Part shown: piece by piece, positions 43,918 to 52,476 of the stretch
Layout: every line of letters begins with the position of its first letter
How positions within the stretch are numbered: the first letter of the stretch is position 1
NCBI GenBank assembly: GCA_016191465.1
Contig: JACPOP010000015.1
Span: 362,382 to 426,381 of the forward strand
Reading direction: 5' to 3'
From: Chloroflexota bacterium
Lineage (GTDB): Bacteria; Chloroflexota; UBA6077; CF-72
DNA length: 64,000 nt
The notes under the pieces: generated by a model
The model's input: only the letters and a program-made list of their open reading frames with translations
Databases searched by the model: none
Told to the model about the DNA's origin: nothing
Made by a program: the position numbers and the translations under genes

Positions 43918-44115
43918 TCAGGCGTACGGCAACATGCGTCGGAGGCGCTTCAGGTCCCCCGCGAACACTGGCTGCATCTCCGACAGCTCGCGGGCCGCGC
44001 GCTTCGAGCGTTTGCGGCGCAGGTGGCTCTTCCCCTGGCGGGTCTTCACGAGCGTGCCGGAGCCGGTGTACTCAAAACGGCGTGCCGCGGCCTTGTGGGT
44101 CTTCAACTTTGGCAT
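43918..44115 (-). CDS. rpmI: 50S ribosomal protein L35
   Basis: 65 residues. MPKLKTHKAAARRFEYTGSG and HLRRKRSKRAARELS are the standard L35 sequence, a basic large-subunit protein. ATG 44115 follows GAGAGG with a 7-nt gap. rplT is next. In most bacteria infC precedes this pair; here the upstream 340 bp has no infC and instead holds a repeat, so the operon is split or starts here. Confidence 0.96.
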   Translation of the reverse strand: MPKLKTHKAAARRFEYTGSGTLVKTRQGKSHLRRKRSKRAARELSEMQPVFAGDLKRLRRMLPYA

Positions 44116-44455
44116 GGCGCGCCTCTCATCTCATACGTACTTCATTCGTTCCGTCCGGGTCGTACCACGAAGGCGGAGAGCCACACGCGGGACCTCAGAT
44201 CCGGAGCCAGTCGCCGAGTATAGCAAGAGGCCCTGCCAATCCCACGCAGTTGGGATCGCCCGGGTGGGGCATGGCGCCTCCGTCCTAGCCCTTGCCCGGA
44301 GGGTGTGGCCCCCGGTGGGCCGGGCATCCCAGCCGGATAACAGCGATCTACGCATCCCGCGTGGCGCAAGACCGCGTGGCCCACCCGGGGGCCACGGCGT
44401 AGTGCCCAGCTTGTCCCCCCCGCCTGTGGCGCCTGCCGTGGCCACCTCGTGGGGA
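44116..44455. other. Intergenic region with promoter of rpmI-rplT and repeat copy A
   Basis: No gene is seen in this 340-bp stretch. It holds the leader of the rpmI-rplT operon on one side and an 88-bp repeat (44283-44370) that extends into a longer inverted repeat. GTGGCCCCCGGTGGGCC near 44306 can pair with GGCCCACCCGGGGGCCAC near 44378. Confidence 0.5.
44283..44370 (+). repeat. 88-bp direct repeat, copy A
   Basis: 87 of 88 bases are identical to copy B at 45517-45604, in the same orientation. It begins tcctagcccttgcccggagg. The two copies flank the two-gene toxin-antitoxin-like cassette. Copy A continues into a reverse arm that would close a long stem (about 44306-44395); copy B lacks that arm. 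Confidence 0.8.
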
Positions 44456-44890
44456 TCAGCCCGGTTCAGTGCTCGCTCGGATCTGTCGGGCGACGCCACG
44501 GGTGATGCGCGCTGGCTGCCCGTCGGCGCAACAGCGCTCCCTGGCCCGATCGAAGTCCCGGGCGCTCGCATGGGGAACACCCATGAGATCAGCGACGATG
44601 CGATAGATCCCATCCGCGGTTTCCGTGTGACGACCGATGGCAATGACGGTGACCTGGTCGTACTGCGGGCCGAGGGCGTAGACGATGCGCCAGGCGCGTT
44701 CGTGCCCAAAGGCTAATCGGCAGAGGTGCGCCCATGGCGGGTCGCCGCGCAGCCGAAAACTCCGCAGCCGCTTGTCGCAGGGGTCCTTGCGCAGGAGCGC
44801 CAGGGCACCTTCCAGGAGACGACGATCGGCGCCCGTCACACGCACCCGATCAGCAGCCGCTCGAGGCGTGGTGAGGAGGATGCGACTCAC
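44456..44890 (-). CDS. RelE/ParE-like toxin candidate
   Basis: 144 residues from GTG 44890, overlapping the stop of the upstream gene (GTGA). The middle has the RelE/ParE look: a helical start (RRLLEGALALLRKDPCDKRL), then RGDPPWAHLCRLAFGHERA, WRIVYALGPQYDQVTVIAIG and a His after it (GRHTETAD). These toxins act on ribosome-bound mRNA or gyrase; here that is unproven. The C terminus (about 105-144) is an extra, basic tail. Paired with a DNA-binding-like protein of 182 residues, it resembles a toxin-antitoxin system. Alternative: an unrelated small plasmid-stabilisation-fold protein. Confidence 0.6.
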   Translation of the reverse strand: MSRILLTTPRAAADRVRVTGADRRLLEGALALLRKDPCDKRLRSFRLRGDPPWAHLCRLAFGHERAWRIVYALGPQYDQVTVIAIGRHTETADGIYRIVADLMGVPHASARDFDRARERCCADGQPARITRGVARQIRASTEPG

Positions 44891-45435
44891 TCGCTGGTGG
44901 CCGCCGGGGTGCGCGGCCGATGCGCTGGGCGCACGGCTGACCGATGTTTGGCCGGCGGGCCATCCCTGCCGTCAAGCTGTGCCGACAGGAGCGCCTCGAT
45001 TGCGGCGTCCTCCTCTGCGGGGCTCAGCGACGGATCAATGGGCTCGAGGGCGGTGGCCGCGACAAACTGATCGAGGCCTTCAGTGAAGGCTGGATCGCGC
45101 AGCTCATGCAGCCAGTCAGTCGCCTGCACAACGCGGCGCCGAATGTTGCGCGCGCGGCCACTGTCCTGGAGCGCGACGGCGACAAGTGCCGCGTTCAAGG
45201 CAGGAATCCGGCCGGTGGCGCCCTGCGGGATAGCGCCGGAGGTGACCAGGTGGCCGATCGTTGGGCGCGACCGACCGCTGGTGCGAGCGACCAAAGCCTG
45301 CGGTACGTCGCCCACGAGCGTTGCCAGGGAGCGCGCGTGCTCGAACAGTGGCCCCCCCTGGTCACCCAGGCGGATGGCCTCCTGCATAACGCCGATCAAT
45401 GTCAGGTACGCCTGCTCTCGCTCGGCAGTCTTCAT
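44887..45435 (-). CDS. Hypothetical protein, antitoxin candidate
   Basis: 182 residues. A helical N terminus is followed by ALVARTSGRSRPTIGHLVTS, which looks like a helix-turn-helix; the rest is helical with an acidic stretch (EPIDPSLSPAEEDAAIEALL) and a basic Pro/Arg-rich tail. It overlaps the RelE-like gene by 4 nt, the usual antitoxin-first order. The size is larger than most antitoxins. Family not recognised, so the antitoxin role is by position. Confidence 0.5.
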   Translation of the reverse strand: MKTAEREQAYLTLIGVMQEAIRLGDQGGPLFEHARSLATLVGDVPQALVARTSGRSRPTIGHLVTSGAIPQGATGRIPALNAALVAVALQDSGRARNIRRRVVQATDWLHELRDPAFTEGLDQFVAATALEPIDPSLSPAEEDAAIEALLSAQLDGRDGPPAKHRSAVRPAHRPRTPAATSE

Positions 45436-45516
45436 GCGAACATCCTATCCACTTTTGGCGAAATCGGTAACGTTAGTGGAACCGCTGGCTGGCCGCCTGC
45501 GTTCGTAGAACCTGCC

Positions 45517-45604
45517 TCCTAGCCCTTGCCCGGAGGGTGTGGCCCCCGGTGGGCCGGGCATCCCAGCCGGATGACAGCGATCTACGCATCCCGCGTGGCG
45601 CAAG
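45517..45604 (+). repeat. 88-bp direct repeat, copy B
   Basis: Second copy of the repeat at 44283-44370 (single mismatch: ggatgacagc for ggataacagc). It lies between the toxin-antitoxin-like cassette and the CCA-adding enzyme gene. The following bases differ from copy A. Confidence 0.8.
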
Positions 45605-45650
45605 GCCGTGGCCGTTAGCCGAGGGCGGGTTGGATCAATCGCGAACCGGC

Positions 45651-47102
45651 TTACCCGTGCGTGGAAGCGAGCGGGCCACGGGTGCGCGCGTTCGTCGCCT
45701 GGTCCAGCCCCAGCTCCGCGTACAGGCGCCGAGCTATGGGGACCGCGGCCTCGCGGTCGTCCTGTCGGAGCTGCCCGTCCAGCACCAGGTCGAGCAGGTG
45801 GTCCTTGAGGGGCCTGATCCAGGGGCCGGGGCCGCGCTCGAAGAGCGCCATCAGGTCGGCACCATCCAGCGGGCTCGCCAGGCGGGCAATGTCTGCTTCG
45901 GCTCGGAGCCCACGGATGCGCAGCTCGAGCTCGCCGACCCGCCGCGCGATTGCCAGCCGTCGCTCCGGCAGACCACTGGTCACGTCGGCGCGCGAGAGGT
46001 GGAGCAGGTCCTCCAGCACGTCGTCGCACACTTCCCGCACGAAGCGGCGTACCGCGCCGTCGGTCCAGTCCGATTCATACGCGTTCGCCCGCAGGTGGAG
46101 TCCCACGAGCCGGCCGACCCGGTTGATGAGCAGGCCGTCCTGCCGCAGACCGTCCAGGATCGAGCGGGCCATCTTCTCGCCAACGCGGTCGTGGCCGAAG
46201 AAGTGGACCTGGCCGTTCTCCACCCGTAGCGTGCGCGGCTTGGCGATGTCGTGCAGCAGCGCCGCCCAGCGCAACGGGAGACGCGGCGGTATGCGGTCGA
46301 TGACGTGCAAAGTGTGGAAAAACACGTCCTTGTGCCGCCCGGCCTCCTGGTGCATGCCGCGCATCGCTAACAGGTCTGGAAGCGTGTGCGCTGCCAGCCC
46401 GAGATCACACAGCAGTTGAACGCCGCGCGACGGACGTGGCGCTACGAGCAGCTTGTTCAATTCGTCCCGCACCCGTTCCCGGCTGATGGAATCCAGCGTC
46501 GGGGCTTGCTGTTGGGCCGCGGCCGCCGTGGCGTCGTCCAGGGCGAAATCAAGGCGAGTCGCAAACCGGACGGCGCGGAGAATCCGCAGGGGATCTTCGG
46601 CGAAGCGTTCGTGCGGATCGCCGACGGCGCGCACCAGCCCCTGCCGCAGGTCTCCTTGCCCATTGAACGGGTCCACGATGACCCCGTCACTCACCCGGAA
46701 GGCGATCGCGTTGATGGTGAAATCGCGGCGCGCCAGGTCCGCTTCGAGTGAGCCGTGGAACCCAACGCTGGGCTTGCGCGAGCCCGCCTCGTACGCTTCC
46801 GCGCGGTAGGTGGTGACCTCGACTTTCGACTCGCGAAAGACCGCGCCGATAGTGCCGAACCGCTCCCCGATGTCGAAAACCGCGTCCGGATGGGCACGCA
46901 GCAGGGCCTGGCGCGAGTCCGGGGGCTGAGCATCGGTCGTGAAATCCAGGTCCTCCGCCTCCGGCGCGCCGAGGATCACGTCGCGGACGGGCCCGCCGAC
47001 CAGGTGAAGCGCGAACCCGCGGTCACCGAATGCCCGCTCCAGACGCTCGCAGAGCGCGCGGACAGACGGGTCCAGCAGTGCCTGGATCGAGATGGATCCC
47101 AT
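45651..47102 (-). CDS. cca: CCA tRNA nucleotidyltransferase with HD domain
   Basis: 483 residues. FALHLVGGPVRDVILGAPEA and DLDFTTDAQP form the class II nucleotidyltransferase site (GGxxRD and DxD). ARRDFTINAIAF and FNGQGDLRQGLVRAVGDPHE follow, then EDPLRILRAVRFATRLDF as the head-neck motif. RWAALLHDIAKPRTL and HVIDRI give the HD domain. It adds or repairs the tRNA 3' CCA; the HD domain is a phosphohydrolase seen in many bacterial versions. Confidence 0.92.
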   Translation of the reverse strand: MGSISIQALLDPSVRALCERLERAFGDRGFALHLVGGPVRDVILGAPEAEDLDFTTDAQPPDSRQALLRAHPDAVFDIGERFGTIGAVFRESKVEVTTYRAEAYEAGSRKPSVGFHGSLEADLARRDFTINAIAFRVSDGVIVDPFNGQGDLRQGLVRAVGDPHERFAEDPLRILRAVRFATRLDFALDDATAAAAQQQAPTLDSISRERVRDELNKLLVAPRPSRGVQLLCDLGLAAHTLPDLLAMRGMHQEAGRHKDVFFHTLHVIDRIPPRLPLRWAALLHDIAKPRTLRVENGQVHFFGHDRVGEKMARSILDGLRQDGLLINRVGRLVGLHLRANAYESDWTDGAVRRFVREVCDDVLEDLLHLSRADVTSGLPERRLAIARRVGELELRIRGLRAEADIARLASPLDGADLMALFERGPGPWIRPLKDHLLDLVLDGQLRQDDREAAVPIARRLYAELGLDQATNARTRGPLASTHG

Positions 47103-47250
47103 TCGGGAAGTGTACGAACGATGCCTGTATCCTCACCCCGACGGCACCAACCAGGAGATGCGTGGCACGCGCCCTGCCAGAAGTCCGCTCCGCGTGGACC
47201 GCGGCCCGGCCGAGCGTCCGCCGTCTCGAGTCCGGGAGAGACCTCGTAGC

Positions 47251-47814
47251 ATGGAAGAGCTCCTCGCACAGATTGAACGGGCCCTGCGCATCGGGCTCAC
47301 CGTGGTGGTGGCGTACCTGGTGGCGCTGTGGCTGGCGTCAATCTGGTGGACGTTCCGCGATATCCGCGGCCGCACCACGGATATCTTCCTGCAGATCGCG
47401 GCAACCCTGCTGGTGGCCGTGTTCTCCTTCCCCGGCCTGTTGATCTACGTGATCCTGCGCCCTCCGAAGACCCTCGCCCAGTTGTACGAGGAGTCACTTG
47501 AAGAGGAGGCCTTCCTGCAGGGCATCCAGGTCCACAACTCGTGCCCGGTGTGCAAGCAGCGGGTGGAGGGCGACTTCATCTTCTGCCCGTGGTGCCAGAC
47601 ACGCCTTAAGCGCACGTGCGTCCGCTGCGATCGTCCGCTGATGCTGCGCTGGAAGATGTGCCCGTTCTGCGCCCAGGCGGTCTACACGCCCGGCAGTGGC
47701 GAAGCGCAGCCGCAAGTCGCCGGGGGCCAGACGTCGGCCATCCCCCAGCTCCGCGGGGCGGACCCGGAGGACACCGGGCCGGGCACACGCCCCCAGATCG
47801 CGGCTCGACGTTAG
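47251..47814 (+). CDS. Membrane protein with double zinc-ribbon
   Basis: 187 residues from ATG 47251 (GGGAGAG about 12 nt upstream); the longer open frame to 47092 overlaps the opposite cca gene. Two helices (IGLTVVVAYLVALWLASI; IAATLLVAVFSFPGLLIYVI) are followed by three CxxC pairs: CPVC/CPWC and CVRC/CPFC, a double zinc ribbon. A Pro-rich tail ends it. Function unknown. It is divergent from cca. Confidence 0.78.
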   Translation: MEELLAQIERALRIGLTVVVAYLVALWLASIWWTFRDIRGRTTDIFLQIAATLLVAVFSFPGLLIYVILRPPKTLAQLYEESLEEEAFLQGIQVHNSCPVCKQRVEGDFIFCPWCQTRLKRTCVRCDRPLMLRWKMCPFCAQAVYTPGSGEAQPQVAGGQTSAIPQLRGADPEDTGPGTRPQIAARR

Positions 47815-47820
47815 CGGGCG

Positions 47821-48010
47821 AGTGATCAGTGATCAGTGATCAGTGATCAGTGATCAGTTGTCAGTGATCAGTTGTCATCCTGAGGCCGCGGCCGAAGGTT
47901 CCGTACTCGTGCGAGCAAGTACGGATCCTTCGCTGCGCTCAAGGATGACGCTCCGTCTCACAACATCTCACAACTAATCACTGACAACTGAAAACTGGCA
48001 ACTGACAACT
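47821..48010. repeat. Tandem AGTGATC repeats and long imperfect inverted repeat
   Basis: Five AGTGATC units and variants (47821-47874) are followed by an imperfect stem of about 30 bp, GTCATCCTGAGGCC...CCGTACT (47874-47908) against AGTACGGATCCTTC...GGATGAC (47919-47949), then aatcactgacaactg...ctgacaact (47976-48010), which complements the first units. The whole intergenic block is a nested palindrome between two convergent genes. It includes copy 2 of the dispersed repeat (47922-47950). Confidence 0.65.
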
Positions 48011-48013
48011 CGT

Positions 48014-49120
48014 TCACACCAGCGCTTGCTCCGTAGTCTTGTCGAAGATGTGCAGCTTGTCAGCCTCGAAGACCAGGTCCAGCGTTTCACCGGGCTTTGG
48101 TGCGTGCTCCGCATCCAGAATCGCAATCAGCTCGTGCGTGCCGGTGGAGACGTAGGCATTCACGCTGGAACCCAGGAGCTCCACGACACTCACCTTCACG
48201 TGCCCCACCTTGCCGTCGGTCGGGCCCCGGAAGTCCGCCGGGTGGTAAATGTTCTCGGGGCGGATGCCCAGGGTCACCTCTCGTCCGACATGCTTCTCGA
48301 GTGCGCCGCGCCGGTTTTCGGGAACGCGGATCCGTAGGCCGTCGTCAGACTGGGCCCAGATGGTCCCGCCAGGCTCCTGCACGAGCTGGCCCGGCAGGAA
48401 GTTCATGGCGGGGCTGCCGATGAACCCGGCCACGAACAGGTTGGCCGGGCGATCGTACAGCGCCTGCGGAGTATCCAACTGCTGCAACAGGCCTTCCTTC
48501 ATGACGGCGATGCGGTGGCCCATGGTCATCGCCTCCACCTGGTCGTGCGTGACGTACACCGTCGTCGTCTGGAGTCGCTGATGGAGCTTGATCAGCCCGG
48601 CGCGGGTCTCGACGCGCAACTTGGCGTCCAGGTTGGAGAGCGGCTCGTCCATGAGGAATACCTGCGGCTCGCGGACGATGGCGCGCCCCAGCGCCACGCG
48701 CTGACGCTGGCCGCCAGAGAGCTGCTTCGGCTTGCGCTGCAACAGCATCTGGATGCCCAGGAGCTCCGCTGCTTCTTTCACCCGCCGTTCGATCTCCGCC
48801 TTGGGACGCTTGCGCAGCTTTAGCCCGAAGGCCATGTTGTCGAACACGGTCATGTGGGGGTAGAGCGCGTAGCTCTGGAACACCATGGCGATGTCCCGAT
48901 CCTTCGGCGCCACGTCGTTGACCCGCCGGTCGCCAATGTAGATGTCGCCGCCGGTGATCTCCTCGAGGCCGGCAACCATCCGCAGCGCGGTGCTCTTGCC
49001 GCAGCCGCTCGGCCCCACCAGGACAAGGAACTCCTGGTCGTGGATGTCGATGTTCAGGTCGTTGACGGCGAGGACGTCGCCGTACTTCTTGACCACGTGG
49101 TCAATCGTTACGCGTGCCAT
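48014..49120 (-). CDS. Sugar ABC transporter ATP-binding protein (MsmK/UgpC type)
   Basis: 368 residues from ATG 49120, with GGGAGGAG about 11 nt upstream. Walker A is VGPSGCGKSTALRMVAGLEE, the signature LSGGQRQRVALGRAIVREPQ, Walker B VFLMDEPLSNLDAK and switch His VTHDQVEAMTMG. The C-terminal MOBE/TOBE domain (about 240-368, LGIRPENIYHP) is typical of ATPases shared by several carbohydrate importers. No permease or binding protein gene is adjacent, which suits a multi-system ATPase. Confidence 0.92.
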   Translation of the reverse strand: MARVTIDHVVKKYGDVLAVNDLNIDIHDQEFLVLVGPSGCGKSTALRMVAGLEEITGGDIYIGDRRVNDVAPKDRDIAMVFQSYALYPHMTVFDNMAFGLKLRKRPKAEIERRVKEAAELLGIQMLLQRKPKQLSGGQRQRVALGRAIVREPQVFLMDEPLSNLDAKLRVETRAGLIKLHQRLQTTTVYVTHDQVEAMTMGHRIAVMKEGLLQQLDTPQALYDRPANLFVAGFIGSPAMNFLPGQLVQEPGGTIWAQSDDGLRIRVPENRRGALEKHVGREVTLGIRPENIYHPADFRGPTDGKVGHVKVSVVELLGSSVNAYVSTGTHELIAILDAEHAPKPGETLDLVFEADKLHIFDKTTEQALV

Positions 49121-49287
49121 ATGGCAGGTTCTCCTCCCACCCAGCTTGGGGCGGTACAAGGTTTCCTGGCCACGGTTCGTGGCCCGAGCACTTGGTGTTT
49201 CCTGCTCAGCACGTGTAGGCGGCTCCGTGGGCATCATGCCAGGGATGGATGCACCTGCCGAGCGAGAGCAGCATATACCCTTTTGGA

Positions 49288-49965
49288 ATGGCCGGGAATG
49301 CTGTTGAGCTCGAGGTGCGTGGGGTCGTGGTGGGCCTGTTCCAGGAGAACTGCTGGATCATCGGCTCGCGGAAGCGCGGCGAGGCGTGCGTGGTCGATCC
49401 GGGCGACGAGCCGGAGGAGATCCTGGCGCTCGCCCGCGACATGGGGGTGAAGATCACCCGCATCGTGGCGAGCCATGCGCACCTCGACCACATCATGGCC
49501 GTGCGTGACATCGCCGAGGCGACCGGCGCCCCCTTCCTGCTGCATGGCGACGACGAGTGGATCGCCGACCGCCTCCAGGAGTCGGTGCGCCAGTGGTTCG
49601 ATCGCGATGTCCTGCCGGCACCACCGCCCACGGCGCTCCTGAATGACGGGGACGACCTGGAGGTGGCGGGTGTCGGCCTGAAGGTCCTCCACACCCCCGG
49701 CCACACGCCCGGCAGTGTCTCGATCTACGTTCCGGAGGCCGGGTTGCTCTTCAGCGGCGATACCCTGTTCCGCGAGGGCATCGGCCGCACGGACCTTCCT
49801 GGCGGCGAGTCAGCCACGATCGTCCGGTCCATCACCGAGCGGCTATTCGCCCTGCCGCCAGAGACGCGCGTGCTCCCCGGCCACGGGCTGGAGACGACGG
49901 TGGCCCACGAACGGAGCCACAATCCGTGGATACGTGCCTCCCGGGGAGGGGGCGGGGTTGCCTGA
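49288..49965 (+). CDS. Metallo-beta-lactamase-fold hydrolase (glyoxalase II-like)
   Basis: 225 residues from ATG 49288 (an upstream ATG at 49249 is less likely). The metal site is IVASHAHLDHIMAVRDI (HxHxDH), with HTPGHTPGSVSIYVPEAGLL, LFSGDTLFREGIGRTDLPGG and LPGHGLETTVAHERSHNPW. This is the pattern of small MBL thioesterase-like proteins. The substrate is unknown. It overlaps the following small gene. Confidence 0.88.
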   Translation: MAGNAVELEVRGVVVGLFQENCWIIGSRKRGEACVVDPGDEPEEILALARDMGVKITRIVASHAHLDHIMAVRDIAEATGAPFLLHGDDEWIADRLQESVRQWFDRDVLPAPPPTALLNDGDDLEVAGVGLKVLHTPGHTPGSVSIYVPEAGLLFSGDTLFREGIGRTDLPGGESATIVRSITERLFALPPETRVLPGHGLETTVAHERSHNPWIRASRGGGGVA

Positions 49966-50329
49966 GCCCGATCCGCTAACGGCGCTGCGCCGCCAATGGC
50001 TGGAAGCTCTCGCGAGCGAGGAGGCGGCGGCTCGCGAACAGGCCAGGGAGATCGTCGATGAGGCACGGGCGGAGGCCGACGCAGTCATTGCATCTGCCCA
50101 GGAGCGCCTTGCCACGCTCGATTCCGCGCTCGCGAGCCTGGTGGACTCCGTGCAGACCGTGCGGGCTGCCCTTGCCGGCGTTACCGGCGAGTCGCCCGAC
50201 CCGCCGCGGTCGGCCGCGGCGCCGTCCACGCGAGCAGCCCAGTCGGCGCCCACCGCTCCAGTGGCGCCGCCGCCGGACGTGCTCGCCGCGGTCGACGCGC
50301 TGGATCGCGAGGACGCGGGCGCGCTTTAG
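49958..50329 (+). CDS. Small coiled-coil protein
   Basis: 123 residues from TTG 49958, preceded by a GGGGAGGGGGC stretch; a GTG at 49934 is an alternative. It overlaps the end of the MBL gene by 8 nt. Residues about 8-70 are a charged heptad-rich helix (EAAAREQAREIVDEARAEAD), followed by an Ala/Pro-rich tail. No family recognised; the overlap suggests cotranscription with the hydrolase. Confidence 0.55.
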   Translation: MPEPDPLTALRRQWLEALASEEAAAREQAREIVDEARAEADAVIASAQERLATLDSALASLVDSVQTVRAALAGVTGESPDPPRSAAAPSTRAAQSAPTAPVAPPPDVLAAVDALDREDAGAL

Positions 50330-50388
50330 ATTCTTCCGAGGGCGCCCGCGAGGATTTGGTTTCAGGCAAGCGTGTTCGCCACGTGGTC

Positions 50389-50453
50389 TGGGTGCGCGGG
50401 CCTCTGGCCCGTCCCACGCGGGCGACGAAGCGGGCGGGACGCCCGCGCACCCA
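50389..50453. repeat. Long GC-rich inverted repeat
   Basis: TGGGTGCGCGGGC (50389-50401) pairs with GCCCGCGCACCCA (50441-50453), 13 bp perfect; the inner bases (GGCCCGTCCC ... GCGGGCGGGAC) can pair partly as well. It sits in the 268-bp gap between the coiled-coil gene and the histidine phosphatase gene, which are convergent, and could serve as a terminator or be a dispersed repeat. No other gene is seen in that gap. Confidence 0.55.
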
Positions 50454-50597
50454 CGAGTCTCGCGCTGCGGGGCGGCGCTGCTTTCAGGGGGACCTGTGTA
50501 GGCACTTGGTGCTGAATCGTGCGAAATGCTCCGCACGTACGAGCAGCTCTGGAGTAGTAGGACCGATTTGGGGCGTGTGCTCGGCGAGCGAGTCCCG

Positions 50598-51332
50598 TCA
50601 GGTCTCGGGCGTGCTCACCGCGGTCTGGATCATGGCGTCCTCGGCCGCGCTCGGAGGCGTCAGGTGCTCCAGGTGGCCGGCGTCGCCGTGTCGGACCAAC
50701 TGGCCCTGGCGGCTCACAGGGTCCCACACGACTTCGGTGAGGCTGGCATTGGGCACGGTCCACTTCCGCCATAGCGCCCCGGATTCGTGATAGAGCAGGG
50801 TCATAAACACGGCAATGATGCCGCCGTGCGTGATCACGCCGATCGCTTCACCTGGGTGGCGGCGGGCGATGGCATCGATGACCCGCTCCACGCGCTCGCT
50901 GAATCCGGAGCGAGATTCGCCGTTTGGCCAGACGAAGTCCTCCTGCTCGATGTCCTCGTCGGCCTGCAGGATGTCCTGGTACGCCTCGCGGAGCTCCTCG
51001 AACGATTTGCCGTCCAGGTCGCCGAAGTACATCTCCCGCAGGTCGTCAAGCAAGATGGGCGTATGTCCGGTGAGGTCGCCAATTGCCTCGGCCGTGATGC
51101 GCGCGCGCTGGAGCGGACTGGAGTAGAGCGCGGACACGTGGCCGTGCTCGCGGTTGAAGTGTTCCGCCACGGCCGCTACCTGCTTGAGCCCGTGATCGCT
51201 AATTGCCGCATCGGTCCAGCCGGAGAGCCGCAGGCCGGCATTGTCTACCGTCTCGGCGTGCCGAACGAGAAGCAGCGTCGTCGCGGTAGGCGGCAGCGTA
51301 CGACCTGCCGCCGGTATCGGCTCGTCGTTCAT
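50598..51332 (-). CDS. Histidine phosphatase (phosphoglycerate mutase family)
   Basis: 244 residues. The active site is TLLLVRHAETVDNAGLRLSG (RHxE/T type), with YSSPLQRARITAEAI, LREMYFGDLDGKSFEEL and the second His in GEAIGVITHGGIIAVFMTLL. This is the branch-1 family of cofactor-dependent mutases and phosphatases; the substrate (for example phosphoglycerate, alpha-ribazole phosphate or another sugar phosphate) is not evident. Confidence 0.88.
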   Translation of the reverse strand: MNDEPIPAAGRTLPPTATTLLLVRHAETVDNAGLRLSGWTDAAISDHGLKQVAAVAEHFNREHGHVSALYSSPLQRARITAEAIGDLTGHTPILLDDLREMYFGDLDGKSFEELREAYQDILQADEDIEQEDFVWPNGESRSGFSERVERVIDAIARRHPGEAIGVITHGGIIAVFMTLLYHESGALWRKWTVPNASLTEVVWDPVSRQGQLVRHGDAGHLEHLTPPSAAEDAMIQTAVSTPET

Positions 51333-51480
51333 GAATGGGATGCTACGAGACGTTCTGCCAGTGGCCGGGCGACCCGTCGCTCGGAAGGGTGCTACTTCGA
51401 GGTTGGCGACCGAGTCGGTCCCACGCTATCCGATCATCGCCGCAAGCCAGTCGACGCGCGGACCGCTCACCCGTGGGCGC

Positions 51481-52473
51481 TCAGGGATTGGATGCCTCGC
51501 CGAGTCCGTCCCAGGCCGTCAGGGCGGCGCCGAGGAGTCCGGATTCGTCTCCGAGCGTGGAGAGCACCACCGGCAACCCCGCCGCGGCGCTCGAGAGCAC
51601 CTGGCGGCGCACGTACCGTGTCACCACCTCCAGGTACGGCTGGCCTCCTGCTTCCACGACACCACCGCCCAGGACCACAATGTCTGGGTCGACCAGGTTG
51701 ATCAGTCCGCCGATGGCGATGCCGGTGTAGCGTGCGCTGCGCTTCAGCACCTGGCTGGCGAGCGGATCATCGTGCTCGCCCACGGCCCGCGACAGATCCA
51801 GACTACTGAGATTGTCCAGGCTCCCTTCGCGAACCAGGGCCGTCAGGGCAGTCTGCACTCCGCGCGCGACGGCTGCCTTCACCATCCGGATGATCGCATC
51901 GCGGGCGGTGAGCGCTTCGAAGCATCCGCGCCGCCCGCATGGGCAGACGGGACCATCCACCTTGACGACCACGTGGCCGATCTCGCCAGCCGTGCCGTGG
52001 CCGCCGTGGTACACACGGCCGCCAATCACCATGCCGCCACCGACCCCGCTGCCGACGAACACCGCCAGCAGGGCATGGTGGCCGCGGCCCGAGCCAATGC
52101 GCGCCTCCGCCAGCGCCGTGGCCCGCACGTCGTTCTCGAGGAAGACCCGCATCCCCGGCAACCGCCGCTCGAGCTCGGACCTGACCGCGAGGCTTCCCCA
52201 GCCGAGATTGGGCGCAACGGCCACGACCGAACGCGTGAGGTCGAGCGGCCCGGGCACGCCCATCCCCACGGCGCGCGCGTCACCGAGTGTCATGCCTGCC
52301 TCGTCAGCCGCGCCCCGCACCGCTTCGGCAATGCGGTCCAGGAGCGCATCTGGCTGCCCCTTGAGCTCCTGGGTCAGCAGCTTAAAGCGGGAGCGGACCG
52401 TCCCATCGCGCGCAACCGCGCCGGCCAGGACCTTGGTGCCGCCGAGGTCCACGCCAATGACCACGTCCTCCAC
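51481..52473 (-). CDS. ROK family sugar kinase (glucokinase-like)
   Basis: 330 residues. VVIGVDLGGTKVLAGAVARD is the ATP-binding start, FLENDVRATALAEARIGSG carries the catalytic Asp region, GTAGEIGHVVV and CPCGRRGCFEALTARDAI are the ROK motifs with the zinc Cys cluster. INLVDPDIVVLGGGV follows. It probably phosphorylates glucose or a related hexose. Three nt after the stop of an upstream small gene. Confidence 0.92.
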   Translation of the reverse strand: MEDVVIGVDLGGTKVLAGAVARDGTVRSRFKLLTQELKGQPDALLDRIAEAVRGAADEAGMTLGDARAVGMGVPGPLDLTRSVVAVAPNLGWGSLAVRSELERRLPGMRVFLENDVRATALAEARIGSGRGHHALLAVFVGSGVGGGMVIGGRVYHGGHGTAGEIGHVVVKVDGPVCPCGRRGCFEALTARDAIIRMVKAAVARGVQTALTALVREGSLDNLSSLDLSRAVGEHDDPLASQVLKRSARYTGIAIGGLINLVDPDIVVLGGGVVEAGGQPYLEVVTRYVRRQVLSSAAAGLPVVLSTLGDESGLLGAALTAWDGLGEASNP

Positions 52474-52476
52474 GAC

